A stretch of 64,000 nucleotides of DNA. Source: Thermoplasmata archaeon (GTDB lineage Archaea; Thermoplasmatota; Thermoplasmata; Lutacidiplasmatales; UBA184). The DNA is taken from NCBI GenBank assembly GCA_027315165.1, contig DAHUYN010000008.1:27534-91533 (forward strand), read 5' to 3'. The notes under the pieces are model-generated. The model was given only the letters and a program-made list of their open reading frames with translations, had not been told where the DNA came from and did not search any database. Of the stretch, positions 1 to 9,461 are shown piece after piece (the first letter of the stretch is position 1; every line of letters begins with the position of its first letter). A program made the position numbers and the translations under genes.

Positions 1-3000
1 CCGCTCGACCCCGCCTCTCCTTCCGGGCCCTCCTCCCCGAGCGCCTCCGCAGGGGCGGCGCCGGGCCCGTACTTCGCCGCGTCGGCATCCCGAGGGCCCC
101 GTCGCCCGCGCCGACGTGCGGCGGCGACGATCCCGGCGATCGCGACGGCGAGCGCGGCCGCGAGCGCCCAGACCGGGACCGGGCCTACCGGAGTCTCCCA
201 CCACGGGACGGACGAACCCGTCCCGTTCTCTCGAGGGGGCAGGGCGCCGAGAGAGACGGCGATGCTGACGGAGGCGTTCGCGGAGCGGCCCAGGTACGAG
301 GCCGTCACGACGACGAGGTCCGAGAGGTTCGTGGACGGCGCGAGGTACGTCGCCCACGCGCCCGCGGGGTGCAGCGAGCCCCCCGCCGGCGCGGCGAGGT
401 GCCAGGTGAACTGCGTGACGTTGCTGAGGTTCGTTCCGTCGGCCGCCGTCGCGATGGCGGTGAGCTCGACGCTCTCGCCCCAGATCACCGCCAGAGGTCC
501 GCGCGGAACAACGGTCACGGCCTGCAGCGACTGGGCCGCATCGAGGGCCACGTCGACGGTCGCCTCGGCGACGACCGCGGGCCCGCTGCCGTAGGCCGTG
601 ACCGAGAGGGTCCCGGTCCCGACGGACCGGCCGGTGAAGGCGACGAGCGGCCCACCCGTCGTATTGAACGTCCCGAGCGTCGCCGGGGCCACGGCCCAGA
701 CGTACGTCACCGGGGCGCTCGGAGGGCCCCCGCCCGCCAGGAACGCCACGGCGCGGAAGTCGAAGGTCGTCCCGAGCGTGAGATTCGCCGCGGTCGGCGA
801 CATCGTGACGCCCGCGAGCGGAGGGATCGGCGCGGGGAGCACCTCGACGCGCGCGGTAGCGGTGAGCTCGCGGCCCGCGTAGCTCGCCAAAACGCCGACG
901 GTCCCGTTCGCCGCGGTGGGGCCGGCGAGGAAGAGGACGCGCCCGGTGTCGGTCGGCGTGATCGTCCCGACGCCGGGGGGGGTCGCGTTCCACAGGTACG
1001 TGACGCCGGTGAGGAGCGGCACGCCGTAGTCGCTCCGCGCCGTGACGTTGAACGCGTCGCTCGTCCCCGCGACGAGCGCGAGCTGTGTCGGGGAGACCGT
1101 CACCGAGACGAGCGTCGGCGGGGGCGTGCCGGTCGCGACGAGGCTCAGGGTCCCCGAGAGCGCGTTCGCGACGACGAACCGGTCGAGCCCGGGAAGGTAG
1201 AGGACCGACCCCGCCCCCGCCCCGACGGTCACGTTGCCGGCGGCCGAGCGATTGACGGTGCCGAGGAGCTCGAGCGGGTCGGCCAGCGACGCGGTGCCGC
1301 TCGTCGGAAGGTTCGCGACGATCGAGACCGCGAGCTCCGCGTCGACCGGGTCGTAGTCCGCGCCCTGCCCCGCGAGCCGGATCGAAAGCGAGCCCGCGGG
1401 CGCGAGCGTGTGCGCGTTGACGACCGTGACGTTGCCGGTGCCGTGGTTGACGGCGTAGACGGCGGAGCCGTAGGGGTCGCAGACGATCGTCGAGGCGAGG
1501 ATCCCGACCCCGGCCCGGGCCACGACGGCGCCGTCGAGCGGGTCGATCTCCGTGAGCTCGTTCCCCCCGAACCCGTCGACCGCATAGACGAGACCGGTCG
1601 CGGCGCAGTAGCTCACGGTCGTCGGGATCGTGAGAGGGATCGACGCCGCGAGGGAACCGTTCGACGTGTCGAACTCCTCGACGACCCCGGCCGCGGGGAA
1701 GCTCACGAAGAACCGGCCGGCGGCCGGGTCGGCCGACATCGTGTCGGCACCGAAGCCGACCGGGAACCGGTCCGCGACCTGCCCGGTGGCGAGGTCGACG
1801 CGCGAGACCGTCGCGGAGCGAGGGCTCAGGACCCAGAGCGTCGCGTTGCCGGTGTCGAGAGAGAGCCCCGTCGGGCCCGGGGCGACGGGGATGGAGCTCC
1901 CCCAGAGACCGTCGCTGAGGTTGAGAGGGAGGACCTCATTCTGGCTCGCGTCCGCGACGTAGAGCGTCATGGTCGAGGTGTCGTAGGCGAGGCCCGTCGG
2001 GGTCACGCCGTTCACGACCGTGGCGGCGAGGCCGCCGGAGGCCGCGTCGAGGAACGTCAGATTGTCGGTCTCGAAGTTCGTCGTGACGAGCTCGCCGAGC
2101 GCCGCGTCGAAGGCGAGCCCCGTCGGCCCGGCCCCGATCGCGTAGGAGCGGCGGTCCGCGAGGTCGCTCGTGTTCACGGCCGTGACGTTGTTCGCCTCCC
2201 CGTTCGCGAAGTAGACCCAGTGCCCGGTCGGGTCGAGGGTTGTGGCGTTCGGGAGGGTGCCGAGCCCGTAGGTCCCGAGGACCGAGTTGTTCGTCCCATC
2301 GACGACCGAGAAGCTCCGGCCGTCCTGGTTCGCCACGTAGAGCTGCTGGTTCCACGCGTCGTAGGCGATCGACCAGGGCGAGGCGCCGACGGTGAGGTTC
2401 GTGACGTAGGCCAGGGTCGTCCCGTTGAGGACCGTGACGGTGTCGCCGTCGTCCCCGACGAAGACCTCGTGGCTCGTCGGGTCGTAGCCGACGGCCTGGG
2501 GCGAGCTCCGGACCGGCTGGTCCCCGACGACCGAGTAGTTGCGGTTCGAGATCGCGACGAGGCTGTTGGAGGAGTCCATCGTGACGTAGACGAGCCCCTG
2601 CGCCGGGTTGAAGGCGAGCGCCCACGGCCCGCTGCCGACGCGGATGTTCGCGACGATCGTGTCGGTCGTCAGGTTGTAGACCTGGACGAGCACGAGGTCC
2701 CAGCCGACGACATAGAGGGAGTCGTTCGCGACCAGGAGCCCCTCGGTACCGTTCACCCCGACCGGCAGGTAGCCGACGATCGCGCGGGAGGTCGCGTTGA
2801 GGACCGTCAGGTAGTTCGTCGCCCAGTTCCCGACGTACAGGCGATCCGTCGCCGCATCGTAGGCGACGCAGTAGGGGAGACCGCCGTCCCCGGGGACGAC
2901 GTTCCCCGCCGCGTCGCTCTCGTTGCGCAGGAAGTAGGTCCGCTCGACGGACGCGGCGCTGCCGTTCCCGGGCCGCGGAGCCCCGACCTCGTGCCCGACG

Positions 3001-3125
3001 CCGCCGCGGCCGCTCGTCGACGACGACCCCACGGCCGCGGGAGCCCCGAGCGGACCCACGAACGGGACGGTCGGAACGAGGAGGAGGAGCACGACGGCGA
3101 AGAGGCACCAGCCGGCGCGGGGCAC
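1..3125 (-). CDS. Secreted YVTN-type beta-propeller surface protein, C-terminal end cut by window edge
   Basis: About 1,041 codons are visible and no stop is reached, so the last residues lie outside the window. GTG start at 3125-3123 is followed by a signal peptide (WCLFAVVLLLLVPTVPFV). Residues 60-700 are a chain of roughly 40-residue propeller repeats with motifs such as LYVGNWATNYLTVLN and YDPTSHEVFVGDDGDTVTVL, the YncE/YVTN pattern. Three or so Ig-like modules follow (VTVSPTQLALVAGTSDAFNVTA type), then a transmembrane helix (VWALAAALAVAIAGIVAAA) and an Arg-rich cytoplasmic tail. N-x-S/T sequons are abundant, fitting an N-glycosylated, C-terminally anchored cell-surface protein. An A/T box at 3148-3160 lies 23-35 bp upstream of the start and no ribosome binding site is evident, so the mRNA is probably leaderless. 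The ligand is unknown. Confidence 0.85.
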   Translation of the reverse strand, partial: MPRAGWCLFAVVLLLLVPTVPFVGPLGAPAAVGSSSTSGRGGVGHEVGAPRPGNGSAASVERTYFLRNESDAAGNVVPGDGGLPYCVAYDAATDRLYVGNWATNYLTVLNATSRAIVGYLPVGVNGTEGLLVANDSLYVVGWDLVLVQVYNLTTDTIVANIRVGSGPWALAFNPAQGLVYVTMDSSNSLVAISNRNYSVVGDQPVRSSPQAVGYDPTSHEVFVGDDGDTVTVLNGTTLAYVTNLTVGASPWSIAYDAWNQQLYVANQDGRSFSVVDGTNNSVLGTYGLGTLPNATTLDPTGHWVYFANGEANNVTAVNTSDLADRRSYAIGAGPTGLAFDAALGELVTTNFETDNLTFLDAASGGLAATVVNGVTPTGLAYDTSTMTLYVADASQNEVLPLNLSDGLWGSSIPVAPGPTGLSLDTGNATLWVLSPRSATVSRVDLATGQVADRFPVGFGADTMSADPAAGRFFVSFPAAGVVEEFDTSNGSLAASIPLTIPTTVSYCAATGLVYAVDGFGGNELTEIDPLDGAVVARAGVGILASTIVCDPYGSAVYAVNHGTGNVTVVNAHTLAPAGSLSIRLAGQGADYDPVDAELAVSIVANLPTSGTASLADPLELLGTVNRSAAGNVTVGAGAGSVLYLPGLDRFVVANALSGTLSLVATGTPPPTLVSVTVSPTQLALVAGTSDAFNVTARSDYGVPLLTGVTYLWNATPPGVGTITPTDTGRVLFLAGPTAANGTVGVLASYAGRELTATARVEVLPAPIPPLAGVTMSPTAANLTLGTTFDFRAVAFLAGGGPPSAPVTYVWAVAPATLGTFNTTGGPLVAFTGRSVGTGTLSVTAYGSGPAVVAEATVDVALDAAQSLQAVTVVPRGPLAVIWGESVELTAIATAADGTNLSNVTQFTWHLAAPAGGSLHPAGAWATYLAPSTNLSDLVVVTASYLGRSANASVSIAVSLGALPPRENGTGSSVPWWETPVGPVPVWALAAALAVAIAGIVAAARRRGRRGPRDADAAKYGPGAAPAEALGEEGPEGEAGSS

Positions 3126-3243
3126 GAGGGTCGGAGCGGGGGGGTTCGGTTAACGGTTTTCTCCGGATACGCGGGGGAGGGTCGGGGGAGCCCCCCCCGG
3201 GGCCGGGCGTCAGGGTAATCGAGCGGCACGGCTCCCGTCGGCC

Positions 3244-4449
3244 GTGGGCGCTTCGGGGAGGGACTCGGGCGAGCTCGAGGTCGCCGTCCTCGGGGGCGGC
3301 TACGCGGGGCTCCGCGTCGCCCAGGAGCTCGTGCGGCGCTCGCGCGGTCGCGTCCGTCCGACGCTGATCGACCGGCACCCCGTGCACGTCCTGCGCACCG
3401 AGCTCTACGAGGTCGGCCGGCTCGCCCTCGAGAAGGACGGCCCCTCGCGCTGGCTCGTGCCGCTCGAGCAGGCGCTCGACCCCGACCGGGTCGACCTCCT
3501 CGAGGGGAGCGTCGAGCGGATCGATCTCGCCGGACACGCGGTCGTCGTCGACGGCCGCTCCCTGTCCTACCGTCAGCTCGCGGTCTGCCTCGGCAGCGTG
3601 CCCGCCTACTTCGGCGTCCCGGGGGCCGAGCGGGCCCACCAGGTCTACGGCTACCTCGGCGCCCTCGCGTTCGCCCGGGCCCTCGTGGCCCGGCTTCGGG
3701 AGGCGGCGAGCGCGGGCGGGACGGGTCGCGTGCGCGTCTGCGTCGTCGGCGGAGGGTCGACCGGGACCGAGCTCGCCGCCGAGGTCGCGACCGTCGCCTG
3801 GCGGCACCTCGCCGGCGCGGCGGCCCCGACACCGGAGGTCACGCTCGTCGTCGGCGCCCTCCCGTTCCTCGACGGCTTCTCCCCGGGGCTCGTCCGGCAC
3901 GCCCGACGGCTCCTCGCGCGCGCGCGGGTGAGCCTCCTCGAGCATCGCAACGTCACGCGCGTCGACGTCGAGGCGGGGGCGCTCAGCCTCGAGGACGGGA
4001 CGCGTCACGACTTCGACCTCGTCGTCTGGTGCGCCGGCGTCCAGGCCCCGAGCGTCGTGCGAGCGGTCGTCGGCCCGCGGGGGAGGGGTGGGCGGATCCC
4101 CGTGGACCCGCACCTCGAGGTCCCGGGCCATCCGGGCGCCTTCGCCGTCGGCGACGCCGCCGACCTTCGCCTGCCCGAGACGGGCCTCGTCGTACCGGCG
4201 ACGGCCCAGGCGGCGCTTGCGGAGGCGCCTCTCGCGGCCCGCAACCTCCTCGCGCGCGCCGCGGGCCAGCCGCTCACCCCGTTCCGGTACCGGGAGCGCG
4301 GCGTCGTCGTCGCGCTCGGCCTCGGCCAGGCCGCGGGCCAGCTCCGCGGCCTCACGCTCTGGGGGAGCCCGGCGGCGCTGCTGAAGGCGGCCGTCGACCG
4401 GGGCTACCACTTCGCGACCGAGCACCGGTCGCTCCCGCGCGGTCTCTAA
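3244..4449 (+). CDS. NADH dehydrogenase-like FAD/NAD(P) oxidoreductase (NDH-2 family)
   Basis: 401 residues, the normal size for single-subunit type II NADH:quinone oxidoreductases. The N-terminal FAD-binding Rossmann motif is VAVLGGGYAGLRVAQEL. The central NAD(P)H-binding motif is VCVVGGGSTGTELAAE at about residue 160. The C-terminal flavin motif is FAVGDAADL at about 300, followed by the family-typical PATAQAALAEAPLAARNL. The expected role is membrane-peripheral, non-proton-pumping oxidation of NADH to quinone; sulfide:quinone reductase is less likely because its conserved cysteine pair is absent. GTG at 3244 is chosen because the box gggtaatc (3213-3220) lies about 25 bp upstream, as in leaderless genes here. 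It is divergent from the propeller gene. Confidence 0.85.
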   Translation: MGASGRDSGELEVAVLGGGYAGLRVAQELVRRSRGRVRPTLIDRHPVHVLRTELYEVGRLALEKDGPSRWLVPLEQALDPDRVDLLEGSVERIDLAGHAVVVDGRSLSYRQLAVCLGSVPAYFGVPGAERAHQVYGYLGALAFARALVARLREAASAGGTGRVRVCVVGGGSTGTELAAEVATVAWRHLAGAAAPTPEVTLVVGALPFLDGFSPGLVRHARRLLARARVSLLEHRNVTRVDVEAGALSLEDGTRHDFDLVVWCAGVQAPSVVRAVVGPRGRGGRIPVDPHLEVPGHPGAFAVGDAADLRLPETGLVVPATAQAALAEAPLAARNLLARAAGQPLTPFRYRERGVVVALGLGQAAGQLRGLTLWGSPAALLKAAVDRGYHFATEHRSLPRGL

Positions 4450-4507
4450 CGGCCGGGCCCGAGCCATTAAGCCCCCCTCGCTCGTGGGCGCGCGGGAAGG
4501 AAGCTCG

Positions 4508-5482
4508 ATGAAGGCCCTCGTCCTCGTCGGAGGGTTCGGTACCCGCCTGCGGCCGATCACCTACGAGATCCCCAAGCAGCTGATCCCGATCGCCGGCAAG
4601 CCGATGCTCTACCACGTGCTCGACCTCCTGCCGCGGGACGTCGAGGAGGTCGTCCTCGCGAGCGGCTACAAGGCCGACGTCCTCGAGCGCTTCCTCGAGG
4701 CGAACCCGCCCGGGCTCCCCGTGCGCTGCGTCCCCGAGGCCGAGCCGCTCGGCACCGGCGGGGGGATGCGCAACGCGGGGGACGGCCTCTCGGACCCGTT
4801 CCTGCTGCTGAACTCCGACGTGATCGCGGACGTCGACGTCGCCGAGCTCCTCGCCTTCCACGAGGCGAAGGGAGGCGTCGGGACGATGACCCTCGCCGAG
4901 GTCGACGACCCCGAGCCGTACGGGGTCGCGGCGCTCGACAGCTCGGACCGGATCGAGCGGTTCGTCGAGAAGCCGAAGCGCGCCGAGGCGCCGTCCCGTT
5001 GGATCAACGCCGGGCTCCAGGTCTGGCGGGCCGAGGTCCTCGACGGGATCCCGCGCGGCCGACCGGTGAGCTTCGAGACGGAGATCGTCCCCGGCCTCCT
5101 CGCCAAGGGGATCTACGGGTTCCGCTCGCGCGGCTTCTGGGAGGACGCGGGGACGCCCCCGAGGCTCCTGAGGGCCCAGCGCCTCCTCTTTGACGCCGGG
5201 CGCGGCGGCCACGCGCCGATCCCGAAGGGGGCGCTCGGTCGCGGGCCGATCGCCTTCGGACGGAACTGCCACGCCCCGGGCGCCTCCTTCGGCCCGTACG
5301 TGACGCTCGGCGACGACGTGACGGTCGGCGCCGGCGCGCACGTCGAGAACGCGGTCGTCATGGACCGCGTGACGATCGGCGCGCGCGCGGTCGTGCGCGA
5401 CTCGATCCTCGGGCCGGGTGTCCTTGTCGCCGACGGGCTCCGCATCGAGGGTGCGGTGCTCGGGCCGGGCGCCGCGGTCTAG
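4508..5482 (+). CDS. Sugar-phosphate nucleotidyltransferase with left-handed beta-helix tail
   Basis: 324 residues. The N-terminal nucleotidyltransferase domain opens with the NTP-binding signature LVGGFGTRLRPIT and continues with GTGGGMRNA and LLNSDVIADVD (catalytic Asp for metal). FVEKPK follows at about residue 155. From about residue 245 hexapeptide repeats (GPYVTLGDDVTVGAGAHVE) form a left-handed beta-helix. This is the layout of mannose-1-phosphate guanylyltransferase and glucose-1-phosphate thymidylyl/uridylyltransferase, so it makes an activated sugar for glycan synthesis; the sugar and nucleotide cannot be told apart by eye. ATG 4508 has a purine-rich stretch (gggaagga) just upstream. 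An in-frame GTG at 4484 is possible but would add residues before the glycine-rich loop. Confidence 0.88.
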   Translation: MKALVLVGGFGTRLRPITYEIPKQLIPIAGKPMLYHVLDLLPRDVEEVVLASGYKADVLERFLEANPPGLPVRCVPEAEPLGTGGGMRNAGDGLSDPFLLLNSDVIADVDVAELLAFHEAKGGVGTMTLAEVDDPEPYGVAALDSSDRIERFVEKPKRAEAPSRWINAGLQVWRAEVLDGIPRGRPVSFETEIVPGLLAKGIYGFRSRGFWEDAGTPPRLLRAQRLLFDAGRGGHAPIPKGALGRGPIAFGRNCHAPGASFGPYVTLGDDVTVGAGAHVENAVVMDRVTIGARAVVRDSILGPGVLVADGLRIEGAVLGPGAAV

Positions 5483-5508
5483 CGGCGTCGGGGGTCGAAC
5501 GCGGTCGC

Positions 5509-6555
5509 TCAGGCCCCGTCGTCGAACGCGGGCCCCGTGACGACGACCTTCAGGGCCTCCTCGGGACGCGAGGCGATCCGGAACGCCTCCGCGACGCGCT
5601 CGAGCGGCTCGCGGTGCGTGACGAGGTCCTCGAGACGGAGGCGGCCGCTCGTGACGAGGGCTCGTACGTCCGCGACGTCCGGCTCCGTTGTCGCGTAGGT
5701 CGGGATGACCCGGAGGCCCCTCAGGTAGAGCTGCTGGAGGTCGACGTCGAGCCGGCTCCCCGGCTCGGGAAGCCCGAAGAGGTTGAGCGTGCCACCGCGG
5801 CGCGGCAGGCGCGCGCCGAGCGTCACCGCGGCCGGCGCCCCGGTGGCGACGACCGCGAGGTCGACGCCGTCGCCGCCCGTCGCGCCCGTGACGGCGCCGA
5901 CGACGCCTTCGGCGTCGCGCGCGTCGACCGCCGTCTCGACACCGCCGCGCTCGGCGGCGGTGCGGCGCGCTCGTGAGAGGTCGGCGCCGCCGACCCAGCC
6001 CGCCCCGAGCGCTCGCGCGAGGCGCGCGTAGAGAAGGCCGACCGGGCCGAGGCCGAGGACGAAGACCGTGTCACCTGCGGTGAAGCCGACGCGCCTCAGC
6101 GCGGTCAGCGCGCAGGCCGCCGGCTCGAGCAGCGCCCCCTCCGCCCAGGAGATCGTCGGGGGGATCGGGAGGACGGCGCCCTTCCGGACGTTCTCCTCGG
6201 GGACGCGGAAGTACTCCGAGAACCCGCCGGGGTCGAGGTTCGTCCTCGCGTAGCTCGCGCAGAAGGTATGGTCGCCACGACGGCAGACGGCGCAGGTGTA
6301 GCAGGGGACGTGGTGGTGCACGAAGACCCGCTCACCGACCTTCGGCGATCGCACGCCCTCCCCGACCTCGTCGACGACGCCGACCGGCTCGTGCCCGAGC
6401 CGGCCCGCGGTCCGGTAGTTCCCCCGGAGCTTCTCCAGGTCGGTCCCACAGACGCCGCAGGCGGCGAGTCGGACGACGATCTCGCCGGGCCCGGCCGTCG
6501 GTCGGGGGAGCTCCTCGAGCGCGAGCCCGCCCTCTCGGAGGAGCGCGACCTTCAT
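5509..6555 (-). CDS. Zinc-dependent medium-chain alcohol dehydrogenase
   Basis: 348 residues. The catalytic zinc region is GVCGTDLEKLRGNY, then GHEPVGVVDEVG. The four structural-zinc cysteines are in CYTCAVCRRGDHTFC (about residues 88-102). The NAD(P)-binding Rossmann motif is VLGLGPVGLLYARLA. The overall pattern is that of the sorbitol/threonine/L-idonate dehydrogenase branch of the MDR superfamily. The ATG overlaps the stop of the upstream aminotransferase by four bases (ATGA), so the two are co-translated. That suggests this enzyme reduces or oxidises a product related to the amine or keto acid handled by the aminotransferase. The substrate is unknown. Confidence 0.88.
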   Translation of the reverse strand: MKVALLREGGLALEELPRPTAGPGEIVVRLAACGVCGTDLEKLRGNYRTAGRLGHEPVGVVDEVGEGVRSPKVGERVFVHHHVPCYTCAVCRRGDHTFCASYARTNLDPGGFSEYFRVPEENVRKGAVLPIPPTISWAEGALLEPAACALTALRRVGFTAGDTVFVLGLGPVGLLYARLARALGAGWVGGADLSRARRTAAERGGVETAVDARDAEGVVGAVTGATGGDGVDLAVVATGAPAAVTLGARLPRRGGTLNLFGLPEPGSRLDVDLQQLYLRGLRVIPTYATTEPDVADVRALVTSGRLRLEDLVTHREPLERVAEAFRIASRPEEALKVVVTGPAFDDGA

Positions 6556-7949
6556 CCGCGACGGCGGGCGGCGACGATCGCCTGCTCGAGGATCTCGACG
6601 CCCTGGTCGACCTCCGCCTCCTCGATGACGAGCGGCGGGATGAACCGGATCGACGAGCGGCCACACGGGAGCAGGAGGAGCCCGCGCTGGTAGGCCTCCT
6701 CGACGACCCGGTCCTTGAACTGGGTGGCGGGGGTCCGGTCCGAGCGGCTCATGACGAACTCGGCCGCGACCATGAGGCCGAGCCCGCGGACGTCGCCGAT
6801 CTCCTCGTGCTTTTGCTGCAGCTCGCGCAGCCGCGCCATCAGGTGGCCTCCCTGGACGCGGGCGTTCTCGAGGAGCTTTTCGCGCTCGATCACGTCGAGG
6901 GCGGCGAGCGAGCTCGCGACGGAGACGAGGTTGCCCCCGAACGTGTTCGAGTGGGCCCCCTGGTAGGTGTAGTCGAGCTCCTTGCGGAAGACGATCGCCC
7001 CGATCGGAAGACCGCCGCCGAGCGCCTTGGCCGTCGTCACGATGTCGGGCTCGACGCCGTGGTGCTCGATGGCGTACCACTTGCCGGTCCGGCCGACGCC
7101 GGCCTGCACCTCGTCATCGATGAGGAGGATCCCGTGCTCGTCAAGGATCGCCTTGAGCGCCTTGTGCCAGCCCTTCGGCGGCACGATGTAGCCGCCCTCG
7201 CCCATCACCGGCTCGGCGATGAACGCGGCGACGTCGTCGGGGGGGATGCTCGTCTCGAAGTAGAGCTCCTTGAGGATCTTGACGCAGTAGAGGTCGCAGC
7301 TCGGGTACTCGAGCTTGTAGGGGCAGCGGAAGCAGTTCGGCGCGGGGATGTGGTGGCCGCCCCCGGTGAACGCGTCGAAGCGGGCCCGCTGCGTCGTCTT
7401 CGACGCCGTCATCGTGAGCGCCCCCATCGTGCGGCCGTGGAACGCCCCCAGCAGCCCGATCGCGATCGGGCGGCGGCGGTTCCATCGGGCGAGCTTCAGG
7501 GCCGCCTCGACGCTCTCGGCGCCCGAGTTCGTGAAAAAGACCTTCTTGGGGAAGCGGCCGGGCGTGATCTGGGTGAGCCGCTCGGCGAGCCGGTTCTGGC
7601 TCTCGTAGTAGAAGTCGGTGCCGGCGAAGTGCATCAGCTTCGCCGCCTGCTCCTGGACCGCCTGGACGACGGACGGGTGGCAGTGGCCGACGTTGAGCAC
7701 CCCGACCCCCGAGGTGAAGTCGAGGATCCGGTTCCCGTCGACGTCCTCGACCCAGACCCCGTGCGCGCTCGCCGCGGCGACGGGAGAGGTCTTCGTGCTC
7801 GTCATCAGGAGCCTGGTGTCGGCGTCGACGATCTTCCTCGCCTTGGGGCCGGGGATCGGCACCCGGACGGAGACGCCCGTCGCGCTCGGCGACGCGGCGG
7901 CCTGGGAGGGGGCATTCGGCACCGGGGTGCGACGGCTGCTCTGACTCAT
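6552..7949 (-). CDS. Class III PLP-dependent aminotransferase (4-aminobutyrate/ornithine type)
   Basis: 465 residues. Fold-type I landmarks are VEDVDGNRILDFTSGVGVLN near residue 70, FTNSGAESVEAALKLAR, GAFHGRTMGALTMT, the Asp that contacts the PLP pyridine nitrogen in LLIDDEVQAGVGRTG, and the Schiff-base Lys in TTAKALGGGLPIG. The fragment HFAGTDFYYESQNRLAERL resembles the archaeal branch that includes ornithine aminotransferases and broad-specificity amino acid racemases, so those activities are alternatives to GABA transamination. About 25 low-complexity residues precede the conserved part. First gene of an operon with the downstream alcohol dehydrogenase (ATGA overlap). Confidence 0.88.
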   Translation of the reverse strand: MSQSSRRTPVPNAPSQAAASPSATGVSVRVPIPGPKARKIVDADTRLLMTSTKTSPVAAASAHGVWVEDVDGNRILDFTSGVGVLNVGHCHPSVVQAVQEQAAKLMHFAGTDFYYESQNRLAERLTQITPGRFPKKVFFTNSGAESVEAALKLARWNRRRPIAIGLLGAFHGRTMGALTMTASKTTQRARFDAFTGGGHHIPAPNCFRCPYKLEYPSCDLYCVKILKELYFETSIPPDDVAAFIAEPVMGEGGYIVPPKGWHKALKAILDEHGILLIDDEVQAGVGRTGKWYAIEHHGVEPDIVTTAKALGGGLPIGAIVFRKELDYTYQGAHSNTFGGNLVSVASSLAALDVIEREKLLENARVQGGHLMARLRELQQKHEEIGDVRGLGLMVAAEFVMSRSDRTPATQFKDRVVEEAYQRGLLLLPCGRSSIRFIPPLVIEEAEVDQGVEILEQAIVAARRRG

Positions 7950-8091
7950 GGGACTCCCCGAGCGGTCACGGCGCGGCCGACCAAAAGGCTTCGGGCGTGG
8001 GAGGGCGGCCGCGGCCGGCGTGCGGCGCCGGCGCACGCCGTCCTCCAGTGGACGTTCGGGGTTTAAGGAGGGCTGGCCGGTCGAGCGGGCG

Positions 8092-8358
8092 ATGCCGGGA
8101 CCTCCGAGCCCTCGCCGGCCGCTCGGGGAGTACCCTCTCGACGAGATCGTCCCCGCGCGCGCCGTGCTCACCGAGCTCGCGCGAGGGTTCCTGCTCTCGA
8201 GCGACGACCCGGAACGGGCGAAGCGGTTCGCGGCAACGTTCCTGAGGGAGCAGCAGTCGGGCCGCCCCTCGCCGGGGCGCATCGTCCCGGTGAGCCGTCA
8301 GCCGACGGTCCGCCGCGGGGTCGACCTCACCTCCGGCGGACCGCCGCGGCCCCGGTAG
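8092..8358 (+). CDS. Small hypothetical protein
   Basis: 88 codons with strongly GC-biased third positions and a balanced composition (LDEIVPARAVLTELARGFLL, then SSDDPERAKRFAATFLREQQ), which supports real coding. The core is probably helical and the tail basic; no family is recognised. The box gtttaag at 8061-8067 lies 27 bp before ATG 8092, matching the leaderless promoter pattern of the window; aaggagg overlaps the box. It is divergent from the class III aminotransferase and its 3' end overlaps the convergent downstream gene by 32 bp. Confidence 0.5.
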   Translation: MPGPPSPRRPLGEYPLDEIVPARAVLTELARGFLLSSDDPERAKRFAATFLREQQSGRPSPGRIVPVSRQPTVRRGVDLTSGGPPRPR

Positions 8359-9343
8359 CGCTCCGACGGGCGGCGCTGCCCGCGGCACGCGGGAGCGCCT
8401 CGAGATAGACGCGAAGGCTCCGAGGGAAGGTCGGCCGCGTGAGGGAGAGGCGGAGCCCCGTCGGGTCTCCGAAGAACGAGCCCGAGCAGACGAGCACGCC
8501 GCGCTCGAGGAGCCTCGACGCGGCGGCGTCGGCGTCGAACGATGCGCCCCTCCGGTCGAGCCAGACGGGTCCCTCGAGCGGCGGGAGCTCCGGGACCGCC
8601 TCGCGCAGCACCGAGAGGTTCGCCTCGAACCGGGCGCGGACCTCCGCGAGGATCGGCGAGCGGTCCCGAAGGAGCGCGCGGGCCGCGGCGACCGAGGCCG
8701 TCGCGACCCGGTCGGTGGCGACGGCGTGGAGCGCGCCGAACGCCTCGACCTCCGGCTCCGGGACGACGAGATAGCCGACCCGCAGCGCATCGCCGCCGTA
8801 GACCTTCGTGAACGTCCCCGTGGTCCAGAGATGCGCCCTCCCTCGCCGGGCGAGCGAACGCGCGAGAGTGAACTCTCGGAACGTCTCGTCGACGAGCACG
8901 GCCCGGGCCTTCGCGACCCGGCGGTCGAGCTCCTCGACGCTCGCCCGGAGCCCCGTGGGGTTGTTCGGGTCCGAGAGCGCGACGACGTCGCTCGGCTCGC
9001 TCGAGGTCACGAGCCGGTAGCCGAGGGCGCGCGCGGCGGCGCCCAGGGGAGGATACTCCGGGCTCGGGATCGCGCAGCGCGGCCGCGCTCCGCCACGCCG
9101 CCGCGCGGCGAGGAACGTGAGGGCGAGCCCGTTCGCCTCGGTGGCCCCGTGCGTGAGGAACAATCGCTCGGCGTCGACGCCGAGCCCCTTCGCGAGCTCG
9201 TTCCGGAGCGCCTCCTCGTCGCCGACCTCGGGCCGCCGGAGGGCCGCGCGCACGGTGCGGAGCGTCGGGCCGACGCCGCTCTGGGCGAGGTCGTACGGGA
9301 GGCCGGGGTGGTCGTCGATCCAGTCGCCGAGCGGGAACCGCAT
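8327..9343 (-). CDS. Fold-type I aminotransferase, histidinol-phosphate aminotransferase-like
   Basis: 338 residues. It has the class I/II aminotransferase signatures THGATEANGLAL, SDPNNPTGL (PLP-binding Asn/Pro loop), VDETFREF (Asp/Glu near the cofactor) and the Schiff-base Lys in TGTFTKVYGGDALRVGYLV. The size and PNNPTG context fit the HisC/CobD-like branch. No histidine or cobalamin genes are nearby, so the substrate is open. The start is placed at ATG 9343 (MRFPLGDWID), where family-like sequence begins; the frame is open further upstream but that stretch overlaps the promoter of the divergent ABC permease. Confidence 0.8.
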   Translation of the reverse strand: MRFPLGDWIDDHPGLPYDLAQSGVGPTLRTVRAALRRPEVGDEEALRNELAKGLGVDAERLFLTHGATEANGLALTFLAARRRGGARPRCAIPSPEYPPLGAAARALGYRLVTSSEPSDVVALSDPNNPTGLRASVEELDRRVAKARAVLVDETFREFTLARSLARRGRAHLWTTGTFTKVYGGDALRVGYLVVPEPEVEAFGALHAVATDRVATASVAAARALLRDRSPILAEVRARFEANLSVLREAVPELPPLEGPVWLDRRGASFDADAAASRLLERGVLVCSGSFFGDPTGLRLSLTRPTFPRSLRVYLEALPRAAGSAARRSATGAAAVRRR

Positions 9344-9428
9344 CGCCCCGACACGGTCCCGGGAGGCGAAAGCCGTTGGCCCCCCGACCCAAGACCGCGT
9401 GACGCCCGGCCCGGTTTCACGGCGGGGT

Positions 9429-9435
9429 GATATAG
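9429..9435 (+). promoter_or_regulatory. Probable TATA box of the ABC-2 exporter
   Basis: gatatag, an A/T island in GC-rich surroundings, centred about 30 bp upstream of ATG 9462. No clear Shine-Dalgarno lies between them except a weak aggtggg, so transcription probably starts at or a few bases before the ATG. Confidence 0.5.
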
Positions 9436-9461
9436 CCGGCGGGACGTTTCGAGGTGGGTCC

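Noticed and set aside
369..3218. A 949-codon open frame on the plus strand
   Set aside because: Arg/Asp/Gly-rich translation with no domain; it mirrors the propeller gene on the opposite strand, an expected effect of very high GC at third positions.
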